DNA from: Morinoia aosen
Lineage: Eukaryota > Arthropoda > Malacostraca > Amphipoda > Talitridae
NCBI GenBank assembly: GCA_030386875.1
Contig: CM059564.1
Coordinates: 42,738,075 to 42,802,074, forward strand
Direction of reading: 5' to 3'
Length of the DNA: 64,000 nt
The notes under the pieces are model-generated. The model searched no databases, was not told where the DNA came from, and saw nothing but the letters and a program-made list of their open reading frames with translations. Within the stretch, counting starts at the first letter, position 1; each line of letters begins with the position of its first letter. The translations under genes and the position numbers were made by a program. Shown here piece after piece: positions 21,691 to 33,915 of this stretch.

Positions 21691-22977
21691 ATTAGCACAA
21701 CACCATTGTGACTTTGATATGGTTTTCCTGAAGCCGCTGAACATCTGCGCCGGTGGTCTTGATTAAAATCGACAGCGGCAGCTCAGTGATAACCTAAGCA
21801 GAGTCAGTCGTGCGGCACTGTATCGTTGCACGCTCTCTTGCGTCTGGTCAAAAGTTAGTACAATTCAACGGTTATTTTTTCTATTGGTGCTATTTTTTGT
21901 GATTGCCGCTATTAAAAATATTGCTATTTTTTGAACTACTCAAAAATTCAAAGCGTTTGAGCCAAGTTAAAGTTATGATTCATTCATGTAGGAGTCATTG
22001 ATGCGGAAGTGAGAGCTTATGTAACTTAAGAAATTTTTAGTCATTCGAGTGATCTTGAGGTCGGATTTGTAGGTAAATATGTTCGCTTAAACGCAGAATA
22101 TTCTCAAAATTTGGAAAGGGCAGAAATGCTCTTTCATTTGTAGATGCTCCAAAACGGCCTGGCTTTAATGAATATAAGGAAATATTTCTAAAACAGGAAA
22201 TTATCGAACATTCTAATTCCCTGGAAAGTCTTGAAACGTTCTAAAAATTCAATAAATTCCCGATTTTATTTGTCGCAGCATTTAGCTGCGCTCTGATATA
22301 ATTAATTTCAGAGCTTGCCTTATTCGTTTTCCATGCAATCTCAGCTTTCCTTTGATATTTTAGGCCCTGAGAAGAGTTCAAAAGTTGTTTGGAAGGCTCG
22401 GGAAAGAATTTTATTTACGGTCACCAGCCACAACTAAGCCGTAGCGGTTTCCTGTTGACGGCCCTGAGCAGAAAACTGCAACGCTCGCTTCCTTGGAACC
22501 CTAGAGCAGTTCTCGGCCTTTCAAATGAGATGGATATGAGATCGCAGACAACGAGAATGTGCTTCCACTTACTCCTAAAAAGGCGTTATGGAAAGTCACA
22601 CCATAAATTTTCGTCTCGTGCATTCTGCCGGTAAAAATACTCCTGTGCAGAATTTTTGTAATGTCCTCCAAGAAAGATAGTGGCTAAAATACGAAGACGT
22701 TTCAAAAACCAGTGAATTTTCTGCGCGTGGAAGCGCTACGGGTAGACATCTTCGTGAGTGTTCAGTAACATCACCATTAACAAAGACGAAAAATACCCAA
22801 AAAATATTTAACCTCCAGCACACACGAAAAGAACATTTTATATCACTTTCAAAAATACCATAAAACTACCAATCAGACGAAAAGAGAATTTCTGCTCCAA
22901 GTAAGTCACCTATCAGACGAAAATAGTACTTTCACAGCAAACAACTCAGTGCTTTAATGTGTTGACAATCACTGGCA
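21691..22977. other. Mixed stretch with a GC-richer start
   Basis: 21730-21850 is GC-richer and contains TCAGT twice (about 21783 and 21804), the arthropod initiator word, but no matching downstream element was found. An 81-codon plus frame (22389-22634) and a 75-codon minus frame (22596-22823) overlap; neither is supported. ATCAGACGAAAA occurs twice near 22870 and 22913. Confidence 0.3.
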
Positions 22978-23097
22978 ATGCGAAAACTAGTTTCACGCCG
23001 ACACGGCTCCGACGGAGCGTCTCTGGCGTACAGACCTCCTAGGATCATCATCTCACGCACCAGCATTGAGGACGCCAAGATTGCCCAGTTTGTCGAG
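22978..23097 (+). CDS. Candidate first coding exon, 40 codons, unknown gene
   Basis: The frame opens at ATG 22978 (MRKLVSRRHGSDGASLAY) and continues in coding-like codons with C/G-rich third positions to SRTSIEDAKIAQFVE. It then meets a consensus 5' splice site, GAG|GTGAGC, at 23097/23098 in phase 0. TCAGT at 22946-22950 could be an initiator 30 bases upstream of the ATG. The GC-rich block is sharply bounded. The minus strand is also open here (22932-23210), which weakens the case. No family is recognised; an internal exon with an unrecognised acceptor is also possible. Confidence 0.35.
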
Positions 23098-23771
23098 GTG
23101 AGCTCTGGCCCTCCAGCCTGGACATGTGTTTGGCGGGATATATTGGGTGGCGCAAAAAGAACGCATGGATTTGACTTGCATAGTATCAGAGGTGGGAGTG
23201 GAATGACCAATTATAATAGCCAATCATGCCAGTTAAAATTATAAATAGTATATATAATTATAACTAGTATGATGATATAATTACACCTTGTATATTAATG
23301 TAAAACCAATTATACTAGCTTGAAACTCATGAGTCCTTTTCGTGCCACACTGAACTAGTTTGTGTTCTCAACGGTATTTATCCCAGATGGTATCTGGCTT
23401 GGGTTTTCAAATTTACCGTTCGCAGAAGTGTGGGAGTAATTAAAGTACTAAGAATTAGAGATAAAGGTCGGTGTATCAATGCTAATTATGGTAAGTCTTC
23501 GCGTAGTTCACGTGAAGTTGAACTCATCAATGATATCAACCTGTTTTTAATTTAAGTGATGAAGTAGAGCTAGTTTTCAGACATGAGCCTAAACTAGTCC
23601 ATATCATTTTATTCTTCACAGAATATTGGACGATAGAAGTACATCCGAACAGTAAATATTAGTTAATTCTTAGTAAGCGTTTTTATTGTAGTATTTCAGG
23701 AAGTGAGTCTTGCCTCTGGCCAACACTTATTTTTGATGCTCAGTTGTTGTTGTTGTTGTCCTGTATAAGCT
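23098..23771. other. Putative intron start and AT-rich DNA
   Basis: After the GTGAGC site, GC content falls by about 23210. 23210-23320 is AT-rich with repeated AATTATAATAG-like words. A strong donor-like ATG|GTAAGT occurs at 23490, without a supported exon. Confidence 0.35.
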
Positions 23772-24095
23772 GTGAACGCGTTTATTTTTTTACTGTTGGA
23801 GGTGAGCACGAGTCTAGGCGTATCTGACAGTTCTCCCATGAATGTTTTCATTTCGCTGAGTGTCGAGGTCAGCTTTTTCTCGAGTGTACTCGGATCTTCT
23901 TTTTATGGTCAACATGAAATTTTTCTAATTGGAACTAGGTGCCAGACTGTGAACTTATATGGGAAAAATCTTTACCCCGATTCTATCTCCGGAACTTTTA
24001 TTTTTGATTAGTATAAAATTATTCAGTTAGCGAGTCGGTGTCCGACTGCGTTCGTGCATAGAAAATCTTCTTCACGATTCTACCCAAATTATTGG
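23772..24095. repeat. Diverged local duplications with a TATAAAA word
   Basis: GTTGGAGGTGAGCACGAGTC recurs in changed form about 60-66 bases later. A block at about 23932 (CTAGGTGCCAGACTGTGAAC..GATTCTATC) recurs near 24030 (GTCGGTGTCCGACTGCGTTC..GATTCTACC). TATAAAA at 24012-24018 lies about 80 bases before a GTGAGT donor-like site (24095), a layout compatible with a short non-coding first exon. The duplication makes chance more likely. Confidence 0.5.
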
Positions 24096-24461
24096 TGAGT
24101 TGTCAAACATTTTTAGTACTGAAAAGGGGTTTTGATTTTTACTTTGATGTAAAAAAGTTTTGATTTTGAGCGAGAGCTTAAAAAAGACAGCAACCTGCAC
24201 AATACTTTATGAAACACGTTCTTATATGATCACTCTCAGAACTAAGGCATTCTATTGTTCAGCTCAAAGCACTGTTAGCAAAGCAAGTTTCAAGAAAGAG
24301 CTCTGTAATAAAGAACTTTGTGGGTCCCCATAACATGACTACATTTGCATATTCTCGTTTGTTGTGGGCATGAAAGCCTTCCGCAATCTGATGTGTTGCA
24401 TCGCTTGAATAAACAATCGGGTGGATTCTACTCATACTGTGAGTGGAAATGCAGGTGTTCC

Positions 24462-24735
24462 CGTGAAATCAGACGTAAGTGATCATCTATGTTTCTATTC
24501 ATATGTGCATAGTTTTCAATTAAGAAAACAGCCTATCAGTATCATTAATCTACGTATGTGGTACAGTGGATTACTGATTGTAAATTGATTGAGTATTTCC
24601 GTGAAATGAAAATGAAATAATCATCGTTTTTTAAGTATATGTGCGAAGTTTCAATAAATAAAATTATTTGTTAGTATCATTAATATATTTTTGTTGTAGA
24701 GTGCATTGTGTGATGTAACGTAGTAACTTTGAAGT
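24462..24735. repeat. Old 138-bp tandem duplication
   Basis: CGTGAAATCAGA at 24462 and CGTGAAATGAAA at 24600 begin two copies. Both then contain CATATGTGC or TATATGTGC, TTTCAATTAA or TTTCAATAAA, and AGTATCATTAAT, in the same order. Divergence is high. Confidence 0.7.
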
Positions 24736-27652
24736 AAATTTGATAATGGTAAGCCATCATGGTAAATGTTAAGAATTCTCTTAGTCCACTTTGAAATATA
24801 AACAAAAAGAGTTTAAAAAACTCGTAAACTATTGAAATAAATTAGTTAAACTATTCCATTATTTCATTTTATTAAACAATGATAAATTTCCGGATGAATT
24901 TCTATGGAACATTAAAGCCCACTTCCTATCTCCATATTTTGCTTAAGAAAACCAATGAAGAATTATACGTACATCTTCATGAAACACTGCAACCTAATTA
25001 CAATCGTTTTATGATACTAAAAAACTAATCAGACACACGGCTCCTAGGAATATGAAGGCAAAGTAATATAAAATATGTAATAGATGTCGCAGGGAATGAA
25101 ATTAAATATTCCATCGACTTCATCAGCTATGCGGTAACTGCTAACATTTGTTAACATACTGTTGTATCAAAAACATAATAATCTTTGGCGTACAAATCAT
25201 GAAGTGTATTTACATAACTCGTCTTTCAGGGCGATAAATTGCTTAAAACCGAAAATACTGGAAGCGTTTTCTTCTGTTACCTCCGACGACATCGTTTGCA
25301 GCCCTGGAGTTCGCAACCAAAAATTGCGTGCCATGCCATTCGGAAGCTGCTATGGTTTGTTTGCGTCTTCCCTGTATTTAGAAAACGAGACCGCCCGCAA
25401 CTTGGTCAGAAAGAAGAAATTTTACGTTTCAAATTCACTGATGCCTTCTGAAGTTTGCGCTCTAGAATTAGAAACGATCAGTAAATATTTTGGTATTACG
25501 TAATTGTGTTGGTTGAAGAAATGGTTGTAATATCTATGATCACACGGAAATGACGGTATTTTTTACTGTTCGTCGATGAACAGGAATTTTTTTTTTAAAT
25601 TCAAACATTTCTTTCAACTCTATCGTTATGTTTGACAGATAAGGGAAGAAATAGTGATTTTATCAATGAATTATGCTTTTAAAATATGCACTTTTTTGAG
25701 CTTCATAGTACCTCTGATGTTATTTTTACTCATTAAATTATTTAGGAATCAATTTAGTTTCTGATATGATTTAAAAGATCGATACACGAAAACTATAAGA
25801 GACTAAAAATCATTCTTCCCTTCTGTGTAAAAATAAATGTTCTTCTGTAAGATACGAATTACTGTAAACGTGGCACTGAGGGCAAATAAATTAGAGGAGA
25901 GTGCATAGAATGTGCTCCTTACTGAGAAAATTCCTTCGAAAAATATGAAAGTTTAGAAAATATCATCAAGTGTTTTCAAATATTTCAAGTATTTTATTAA
26001 GTTTATCTGATTATCCCCATGATAATTGAGTTTAAGTTGCGCTGTTAATACTCTTCAAAACTTCGAGTGAATCTTCTCGATAAATAAATGTATTTCAATA
26101 GAAGGAAGACTCTTCTTCTCCTTGCGCTTGAGTGATAGAAAATTAACGATTAGCAATTCATACAGGACGTTTGGAAGGTGCGTTGATTCAGTTGTGAACC
26201 TTTTCGTATCTATTGTGGATAGTGTTTGCATTTTCAATCCGTTGGAGTGGGAGCTTATAGAGTTCAGATAAAATAATACGAGTGTAATGGACTGCGTCGT
26301 TTCAAATAATAGCCTCTTTTGGTGCTGGATATGGCACCTCATTTTAACTCAATTCTGCTCAGTCTCTGCTCCATGCCTCTATTATGAAGGTTGAAGAGTA
26401 CGGAATACATAATATCGCATTCAATTTAGAAAAAATGCTCACGATGTTCGAGTGTGGTGCTTCTTGAAGGCCTTTTAGCGATTTTAAGTAGGAAAGAAGA
26501 TTTTTGGTTGCACTGTTATTCATATAATTTTGTTGATCGTAATTATTCTTTTTAATACATTCAGAGCCGTTCCTCTGCAAAAACAAGCATTGTTCATTTT
26601 GGTTCTGGAAAGTAATAGTACTTGTATGATGACTCTTCACGATTCTTCTCCTTGTAACAAATAACTGTAAAAAGGGCATAGCTTATCCTAAAAATTACTT
26701 CAATTGCCTAGCTACCCTGTTCCTTGCCAAAGTCTTAAGATTAAACATTACTATAATAAAGTTTTATAAATTTCTTGAGACTGAGGCTTATAAAAGTTGT
26801 CTCAGTTTTGGAAGAATCTCAAAACAATTTAAAAAAATGAAGCGAAATCACTGCTTCAAAGCTTAGTGTGTACTCTGTTAAAGTAATGATTATAACAAAG
26901 AAGCACTTAAAAAGCGAAGTCCAAAATGACAAATTTGATGACTGAACAAAGTAAGCACAATGTTCAATTCCTTTTCTTCAAGCGGAACGAGTTGATGCAG
27001 TCCGCTCTCGTTACGGAGTCATGGGGGAAGTCACTTGTTTCCGGCAGGAACTAGAGCCAGTCATAACTTACGAAGTCTTGGTCGCGAAAACTTTGATGCT
27101 GTCTTGGCTTCCGAATGAAATACATTCGTATTCATCATTTCAATTTGTCTACATAGGAGGATAGTTGAATTTTGATAATTTTAATTTTACATTCAAAAGT
27201 TTGGTGCGCATATTTTCCCCATTATTTTGATACATTCAGGTTGACGATTTTGGATTCCTTATCTCAAATAGTTTTTGAATTTAAATGTAAATTGTTCATT
27301 TTTATCTTCACATTAGCATGTTTCGTTACATTTTACTTATTTACATTATTGAAACTCCTCAAACTTCAACCTTGCAACAAGCTGAATTGCTTAAATTTAA
27401 AGTTAGAATTTTTTTGAAGAATTCTGATTCAGTCCATAAGTGCAATAACAATGAAATGTCCTATGTATTGACTACATTTAGTCATTATTATTCATTCTAA
27501 TGTCCAGAGCACGGGATTCACCCCTGAAATACGTCACCTAATACCAAATTGAAGTTCATAAGCGGTATGAGAAGATTTTTATTAAGCGTATTTTTACTAT
27601 ATGTTTCGATAAGTGAATTAATCCTTAATAGCTTACCAACGAAAATCTGAAG
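24736..27652. other. Long AT-rich stretch without a credible gene
   Basis: 25162-25503 holds two overlapping plus frames (113 and 70 codons). A good acceptor-like CTCGTCTTTCAG precedes the shorter one at about 25231, but no donor, domain or poly(A) support was found. Minus frames of 95 and 106 codons (26055-26342, 26359-26679) and the plus frame at 27172 look like AT-rich chance frames. Confidence 0.35.
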
Positions 27653-28229
27653 AAAGTCTACGGATTTTAAGTCAAATATTTAACTTACTTTTTGTTTCCC
27701 GTGTGGTCAATATTTTCTTCAAGGCCCTCGCCAAGAAAAAGAAAATTCTTTTCATGAAGAACTGTGCTATCCTTAGCACATTAAGATGGGAAAAAAATTT
27801 CACAATATTCAGTGATACAAGTTCATTTTGTAAATACCTCGCAATGTACGCCTATTTTGCCTTATTTTATAGTAAAATGCGAGGGTATAAAATTTTTATC
27901 TCTCTCTGGGATATTTCTTCCCCTTTCTGGTATTTCTTTCTGGCAAATTGCAAAGTATTTTTAAGCTCTATTCAAATACCAAATTCCAAAATTCAAATGC
28001 TTCAGTTTGTTACAAAATAAAAGAAAATAGCCATACATGGCGAGTTATTTTTCAATTGAACAAGTTTCACTGGATACTATGGAACGTCTTTTGCTCATCT
28101 GTATGTGCTTAGTATAGCACAGTTCTCCGCGGAAAAATTTTCTTTTTCACGGATGTGACTCTGAAAAAAATATTGCAAACATGAGACAAAAAAGTAAATT
28201 ATATGTTAGACTTAAAATCCGTAGACTTT
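27653..28229. mobile_element. 577-bp element with about 145-bp terminal inverted repeats, family unknown
   Basis: The outermost 21 bases (27653-27673) are perfectly complementary to 28209-28229. Similarity continues inward for about 145 bases: TTTACTTTTTTGTCTC-like, AAAAAGAAAAT and AGAACTGTGCTAT segments recur in inverted order, the last with 21 of 23 matches (27757-27779 against 28103-28125). The roughly 290-bp centre is AT-rich and includes most of a 105-codon frame with no transposase motif. No clear target duplication was found at the outer ends, so it could be a decayed foldback transposon or an old inverted duplication. Confidence 0.6.
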
Positions 28230-28622
28230 CATGAGCTTTCAGCAGTTCACAGGTATACTTCTAATGGTCTTCACTTGCCTCTTTTACAGAGCTCCACGAT
28301 TATATTTTTCAGAAAATATTCTCCAGCCCCGAGCTCTGGTGAATGCAGGCGAAACTAAATAAAAAACGATAGTACTTTACTTAATAATACAATTAATAAC
28401 AATCTGTGCATTTGAAACACGTGTCAAATTAAGAGGACCAATCCGATAACTTTGATTTTAAACTCCGTGCCATACAGTTTGTAAAATTTTCGATGAGTTT
28501 TGGGATGTTAATTTTACACTGAAAAGTTCTGCCGTAATTCCGCTTTAGCTCCGTCCGCTTCATTGGCGGACATGGTACTTCGAAGCCTGCTACTTCCAAG
28601 TTTGAAATCACTGCCAATAGCG
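28230..28622. other. Short unremarkable stretch
   Basis: A 62-codon minus frame (28429-28617) without support; otherwise nothing seen. Confidence 0.4.
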
Positions 28623-28833
28623 CTATTATTAACAGCTGCTCTTTGCGTTGTTATTAACAGCTGCTATTTGCCTTGTTATTAATAGCTGCCTTTTGTGTTG
28701 TTATTACTAACTGCACTTTGCTTATTTATTAATAACTACCCTTTGCGTTGCTATTAATACCCGTCCTTTGCTTTGTTTAATAATAACTACCCTTTCATTG
28801 TTATCAATAACTGCCCTTTGCTTCGTTATTTAA
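28623..28833. repeat. 25-bp minisatellite, eight copies
   Basis: An exact 25-bp spacing of TTGTTATTAACAGCTGCTAT and similar copies, each ending in TTTGC or close to it. Copies differ at 3-8 positions. CAGCTG (an E-box) is present in the first two copies and decays along the array. Confidence 0.95.
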
Positions 28834-31094
28834 CATAAATTGTCAACAATTTTTCACGCTGATATAGTGTTATATGCTCTTTAAATTCCCAGGCAATTAT
28901 ATGACCGTGCATCGATGAGCTGCGGAGTCCTAACAATTTATTTATAAAACTAACATGCATCATATTGCTGTGTCCATATGTTTAATGCAGTATTTAATCC
29001 GTTGACACCGATGCGTTTATTTTTAGTTCATTTCCTAACCCAAATTTTAAGTCAATTGAGTAAGCAACTTCGAGAAGAGCAAACATTAAATGGATCGTAC
29101 CTTCATTTCCCTTTGAATTTAAGTATTTATGAAAATTAAGTTTGTGACTACTGATCGGTCAGAAACATTATGAAAAATTCCGTGCGTGAGTGCCGGCAGC
29201 TCACATCGATATCAAAGTGTTAAAAATACTTGGCTTGGAGCGTCACTGAAGCTCCATCCTTGATATGTACTGGCAAAATTGCTTGATTTTAAAACTACAC
29301 TGATAATCTGATACCTGTTATTAGATAATTTGATCGTTACAAAAAAATAACCTATTCCGATACAAAATATTAATGACATAGAAGTCCTTGGAGCAAATTG
29401 ATTACTTTCCGTAATACTGACACCAATGACTAATTCTAAATCACCGGTTGAGATTTACAAAAACCTAACAGTGACTGCAAATTAAAATTTTTGAGAATCT
29501 TAAGGAGATTCTTAGGGAATCTTATTTTCAAAATAAAAAGAATCCACGGGGTGAAGAATATTTTTTCGTCCAAGCGTTTAAGAATATTATTACAAAAGGA
29601 TATTATTATTTCGGCACTGAAGATTGAATAATAATATTCGAAAACTTTTGTACCAATAAATGTTCTCTACAAAGTTTTTTTTTTATTTCCAAAAAGACGG
29701 GCTGCCGACGGGTTCACATTTGAGGTTGTGTTAGTTCCGCCGCTCCATGGGAAAGCCTCGGCTCAATTTCTTGTGGGAAATCCCTTTACGACGAAGTGTA
29801 TTATTTTCTTAGTATTAAAATAACATTGAGGGTCATTTCTAGGAGAACAAAACTGTTGAAGCAACTATAAAATGATAAGGTCATGTGGTCGCTGAATTGA
29901 AAAACCCTGAATCAGTATTGCTATATTTATAGTACTTTTGGAATTAAGAACGTTCAAACCTATGTATTTTAGGTAACCATAGGTGTATTGGTACTTTATA
30001 GACCATTTCACGCAGCATCTGCGCATGAAAAGTTTTCACATGTCATAATCTTATCGGAAAACGACTTCACGACTCTCCTTTCACTTTGAAAATCAGAAAA
30101 TAACTTCGAAACCATTATTTCCCTGTCTCAAGCGGCAGCTAATCTGTAATCCTAAATTAGGAAAGTTCTGGACAATCCATACTCAACTCTTATAAGGCAC
30201 GTACAGCTTCTACTTAGATGAAAACCGTCTCGGGGAAAAATGAAAAAATCTTTTTAAGAAATTAAGAATGATGCGTTTCGTAGTTACACTCCTCAATGCT
30301 CGTACGGAAGACCAATTCGCAATGCTAAATATTCTGGACACCCATTTTCTAATTCAATTCGCTCATACAGCCTTTTTCACGCATAATTCTCCTCCTCGAC
30401 TTTCTGATCACACTGTTGCTCCCACCCACGTAACAAATACTGCTACTTCCATTCTTTCCCTTCACATTTCTACTTTCACTCATGCTTTTCATTCTGCTAC
30501 TCCTGTTCTTTTATCGGAAACCAAAATCCCATTTTTCAAATTTATACTGCTACTCACATTTTCTTCTCTTATACGGTGATTCCCACTTCCAAAAATACTG
30601 CTATACTCATTCTCTCTAGTAAACTGATTATTCCTCATTGCATTTCCTTGGGTGTGCCATAATATATTCAATTTAGATTCGGGTGAATTTCTAATCATGA
30701 TCATTAATTTTTTTCGTGATTTTAATATAATTTTATTTCGTTGCATAATATCACTCGTCGATACTAATTTAAAGTTAAGAAATCAGCTGAGTGGAATTAA
30801 ATATTATACTCAAAACAGAAGTCCTGTTTGCGTGAGCGTACGTTCACTCAGTAGAGCTTCTTAATTAACCAATATAACGCAATTTTTTAGGACAAGATGA
30901 CAATGTTATCAAAATGTTTTATATTTTGATATAAATACTACGAATTGTCTCAAAACCACATTTTGTTCATTTCGTAATTGGAACATTGAGCTCAAGGTTT
31001 TAATGTAGCTTCATAGTGTCATTTCAGCTTGATTCTTTCTTTAAATCTGAAACACTAAAAACTTTCTACTCGATTGTAAATAAAAAACTATTAG
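28834..31094. other. Long AT-rich stretch
   Basis: A perfect 10-bp inverted repeat, GAATATTATT/AATAATATTC, lies at 29582-29591 and 29630-29639. A faint 50-55 bp periodicity of ATACTGCTACT words runs from 30437 to 30620, inside which a 103-codon frame (30268-30579) lies. No gene is supported. Confidence 0.4.
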
Positions 31095-31545
31095 AAGGAA
31101 AATAACTCATTCTCACATCTTCAACAGTTTATTGCTTCGTTCTAAAATATTTATCTAAGAACTTAATACACGACGATAGCCGCAAATATATTCTCGCGCA
31201 GCATTCCTCACATCTGCAACCCTTTAATGCATCGTCTTAAAATATTTATCTACGAAACTAATGCACGACGAAAGCCTCTAAAAAATTTTTGCACAGAAAT
31301 TCTCACAGCTGTAACCGATTATTGTTTTGTTTTAAAATATAGAGCCACGAAATTAACGCACAACGAAAGCCGCAAGTAAATTTTCACACAGAAATAACAT
31401 GGCATCGTTGAGGCTCAGGCAACTGTTCAAACGTTAGTTCCAAAATGTTTCACTCCGAAATTAACGCACGGCGAAAACCTCCATGAAATTTTTGCACAAC
31501 AAGAATAATTTCACTCAATAATAATTTTTGCACAACAATCTTTGA
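31095..31545. repeat. About 92-108 bp tandem repeat, four copies
   Basis: Heads of the form TTCTAAAATATTTATCTAAG lie near 31140, 31232, 31330 and 31438. Each is followed by GAAATTAACGCACGACGAAA and later by a TTTTTGCACA segment. Spacing drifts from 92 to 108 bp. The array is AT-rich and lies 200 bp before the GC-rich 17-bp array. Confidence 0.85.
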
Positions 31546-31747
31546 TACAGCCTCGTTGAGGAGCAGGCTTCAGGGCTGCACAAGCAGTCATTAGAGACAC
31601 TGTAGCCGCTGTCGTGCGAAGGTCAAGAAGTTTTGCTTGAACGCAAGACCTGAAATGATTGCAGGCACATCGATTGCGCCAAGCTATTATGGTGTGACGG
31701 TCGACATCAACGAGGAAGTGTGGTCGTCAACCGGGTGTGTATTGCAC

Positions 31748-32067
31748 GAGTACTCTGGCGAGTAGAGTACTGTAGTGGGGGGATTACTGTGGCAGGTGGA
31801 GTACTGTGGCGAGTAGAATACTGCGGCGGGTAGAGTACTGTGGCGGGTAGAGTCCTATGGCGGGTGGAGTGTTGTGGCGGGTCGAGTACTGTGGCGGGTG
31901 GAGTGTTGTGGCGGGCAGAGTACTGTGGCGAGTAGAGTACTGTGGCGGGTAGAGTACTGTGGCGAGTAGAGTATTGTGGCGGGTAGAGTACTGTGGCGGG
32001 TGAAGTAAGCTGTGACGGGTGGAGTACTGTGGCGGGTAGAGTACTGAGGCGGGTAGATTACTGTGGA
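31748..32067. repeat. GC-rich 17-bp minisatellite, about 19 copies
   Basis: The unit GAGTACTGTGGCGGGTA is repeated with substitutions (GGCGAGTA, GGTGGA, TGTTGTGG). It is G-rich on the plus strand in otherwise AT-rich DNA. Two minus frames (31784-32224, 31855-32073) read through it as PPQYSTRHST-type repeats, because three 17-bp units make 51 bases; I do not regard these as proteins. Confidence 0.95.
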
Positions 32068-32094
32068 CTGCACAAGATAGCCGTGTAATGTGAA

Positions 32095-32190
32095 ATATAT
32101 GAGTACAAGCAGAATTAGGACATTGTATAATATGCAATAATGACGTGAGCAGAATTAGGACTCTGCGTAACATGCATTGGGACAGTGAGC
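32095..32190. repeat. Short tandem duplication with GAGCAGAATTAGGAC
   Basis: AAGCAGAATTAGGACATTGT and GAGCAGAATTAGGACTCTGC lie about 44 bases apart. Each is followed by TAATATGCA or TAACATGCA. Two copies only. Confidence 0.6.
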
Positions 32191-33382
32191 ACCGTGCCAG
32201 TAACATGCGTACCATTTTAGTCACGTGAGTGCTTCCCGTAAAGAATATTCGCCGTTATAGTTGCGAGAACTGGACCAAGATGTAAAGGTAGTATATTCTA
32301 CGAGTAAAAAATGAAAACAGCATGCGGAAACTGAAAATCGATTTGAATCAGATGGATTGTATTTTCATAGGGCTAAAAACTTTTCAGAAGCTTAAGGATC
32401 TTTTCGAAAAATTTAACAAATTTGGAGAGAAATAAATTACTTCATGTCTAGCATTAATGGACATGAGCATAAAGTTGAACGTGACTTTAGTTTAAAATAC
32501 TTCATGGAGGTTCTGTGATGGGAATAACAATGTACTAAGCAGAAACTCGGATTTAAAAAAAATAGCTTCGGCGCATGTGCGGGCTAGCGGCAGTTTGCAC
32601 CCAACGTACTGAGCATAAATGTCAAGACATTGTTCCTCAATTTAAAGTCTCTGAGTTATCAACGTAAGCTTGAACCAGGCGTGAGGGGAGAGGCATTACT
32701 TTTTAGTACCATGATTCCTTGTTGAGTAGTGTTCGTGTCTTGAATTAATTTATTTTGAGTATATGAGGAGGGGAGTCAGTTGGAGTGAGTGTGAAGCCAG
32801 AATTACCGCGTAACCTGCAGGTGTCACGACAATCTTCTTTTGTGCTGTTCGCTCATCATCGTAATCATCTGCTTAGCACTGAAGCAAGGTTGTTATCAAC
32901 GTTGATCAGGGAGCGCATTAAAAACCCTAGCGTGTACGGACGTTTTGGGGCAGAGAGCTTTGCATTCAGTCTTGGGCCGCTGTGCAGTCAAGTTCACAGA
33001 CCCTCCCTGAGGCTGGATTTTGAAAATATCGTCCTCCTCGCGGTATGACAGACAACGAACGTTATTTTGGCAAATTCGCTGCTCTACGTGCTCTATTTTC
33101 TGTCCGAAATCAAGATTGAAGGCTTCCTAACAAAATTTGGAGTGTGGCAACCGTGAAAAAAGAACACGAGAAATATTCGAGACACGATTGATTTAGAGCG
33201 GAATCAGAGTTCTTATATTTCAGCAGAGAATAACTGTTATGCTATAGCTATAGCTCATAGTTGAATGTAGCCAACTCGACGGAGCAGCGTGCGCTCCCGG
33301 TTGCATTGTAGAAAGACGTCAATTGTTTATTAATTTGATACAGAGATGAATATAGGAGCAGCTCATGGACCTTCGTTCTGGT
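32191..33382. other. Mixed stretch with a GC-richer part at 32560-33060
   Basis: An 87-codon plus frame (32785-33048, starting at GTG) covers the patch, with no domain seen. A possible start plus donor (ATG at 32763, then GTGAGT at 32783) was noted but is weak. No other structure was seen. Confidence 0.3.
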
Positions 33383-33440
33383 GAATTAATTATTGAATTA
33401 ATTGTCGAAATAATTAGAATTAATTAGAGTGAATTAATTG
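33383..33440. promoter_or_regulatory. Cluster of TAATTA/AATTAATT words
   Basis: Within 58 bases there are at least five AATTAATT or TAATTA motifs, the core bound by many homeodomain proteins. The cluster lies about 480 bases upstream of the candidate first exon at 33916. AT-rich composition makes such words common, so this is only suggestive. Confidence 0.2.
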
Positions 33441-33915
33441 TCATCAGGTTCACTTTACTGGGAGGACCGTCGCGCGGTTAGTAATTAACGAAATAATGAT
33501 TTTGAGAACAAGTGTATATTTATTATTACTTGTGCCAAATTCTTATGGGAAAGATAGTTGTTTATGTAAAAATGAAATCGGCTCTGTGGAGTTCCTAATT
33601 TTATTTTATTTCCTCTTACCTTGCCATAGCGAGTGTGCGAATTTGATAATTATAATCAATTTCTGGGACGCTTCAACAGCGTAAAAATTACGGCAATTTG
33701 GCAAAAATTCCTCTTCATTTTCTCTTAATATCAAATTCTATTTGACAAATATTCTTCAAAAGTATAAAAAATAACCGAACTTTTTCAAAAATTATCCTAA
33801 TTACCTTATTACCTCTTTAACTACCTCCTAATATCAAATTCTATTTAGTGCTTTAGTGCTAAGCTTTAAAAAAGGCAATTTTTTCAAAAAAAGAGGTAAA
33901 CTTTAAATACTCGTT
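33441..33915. other. Upstream flank of a candidate first exon
   Basis: Includes a 62-codon ATG frame (33496-33684) whose start, MILRTSVYLLLLVPNSYG, resembles a signal peptide. The rest is low in complexity, so I do not call it a gene. No TATA box is placed correctly for the ATG at 33916. Confidence 0.25.

Noticed and set aside
21282..21698. 138-codon reverse frame rich in Val/Met and a 66-codon Tyr/His-rich plus frame
   Set aside because: Both run through a 15-bp tandem array and its hairpin; composition and unit length explain them.
23932..24095. TATA-driven non-coding first exon
   Set aside because: The TATAAAA word and following segment lie within a local duplication and the spacing fits only loosely; kept only as a remark under the repeat.
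25162..25503. 113-codon plus frame
   Set aside because: A second frame is open over the same bases and no domain is recognised; the acceptor-like site before the shorter frame has no matching donor.
31784..32224. 146-codon reverse frame with repeated PPQYSTRHST-like peptides
   Set aside because: It is a read-through of a 17-bp minisatellite; three units make 51 bases, so the peptide repeat is automatic. No start context or domain.
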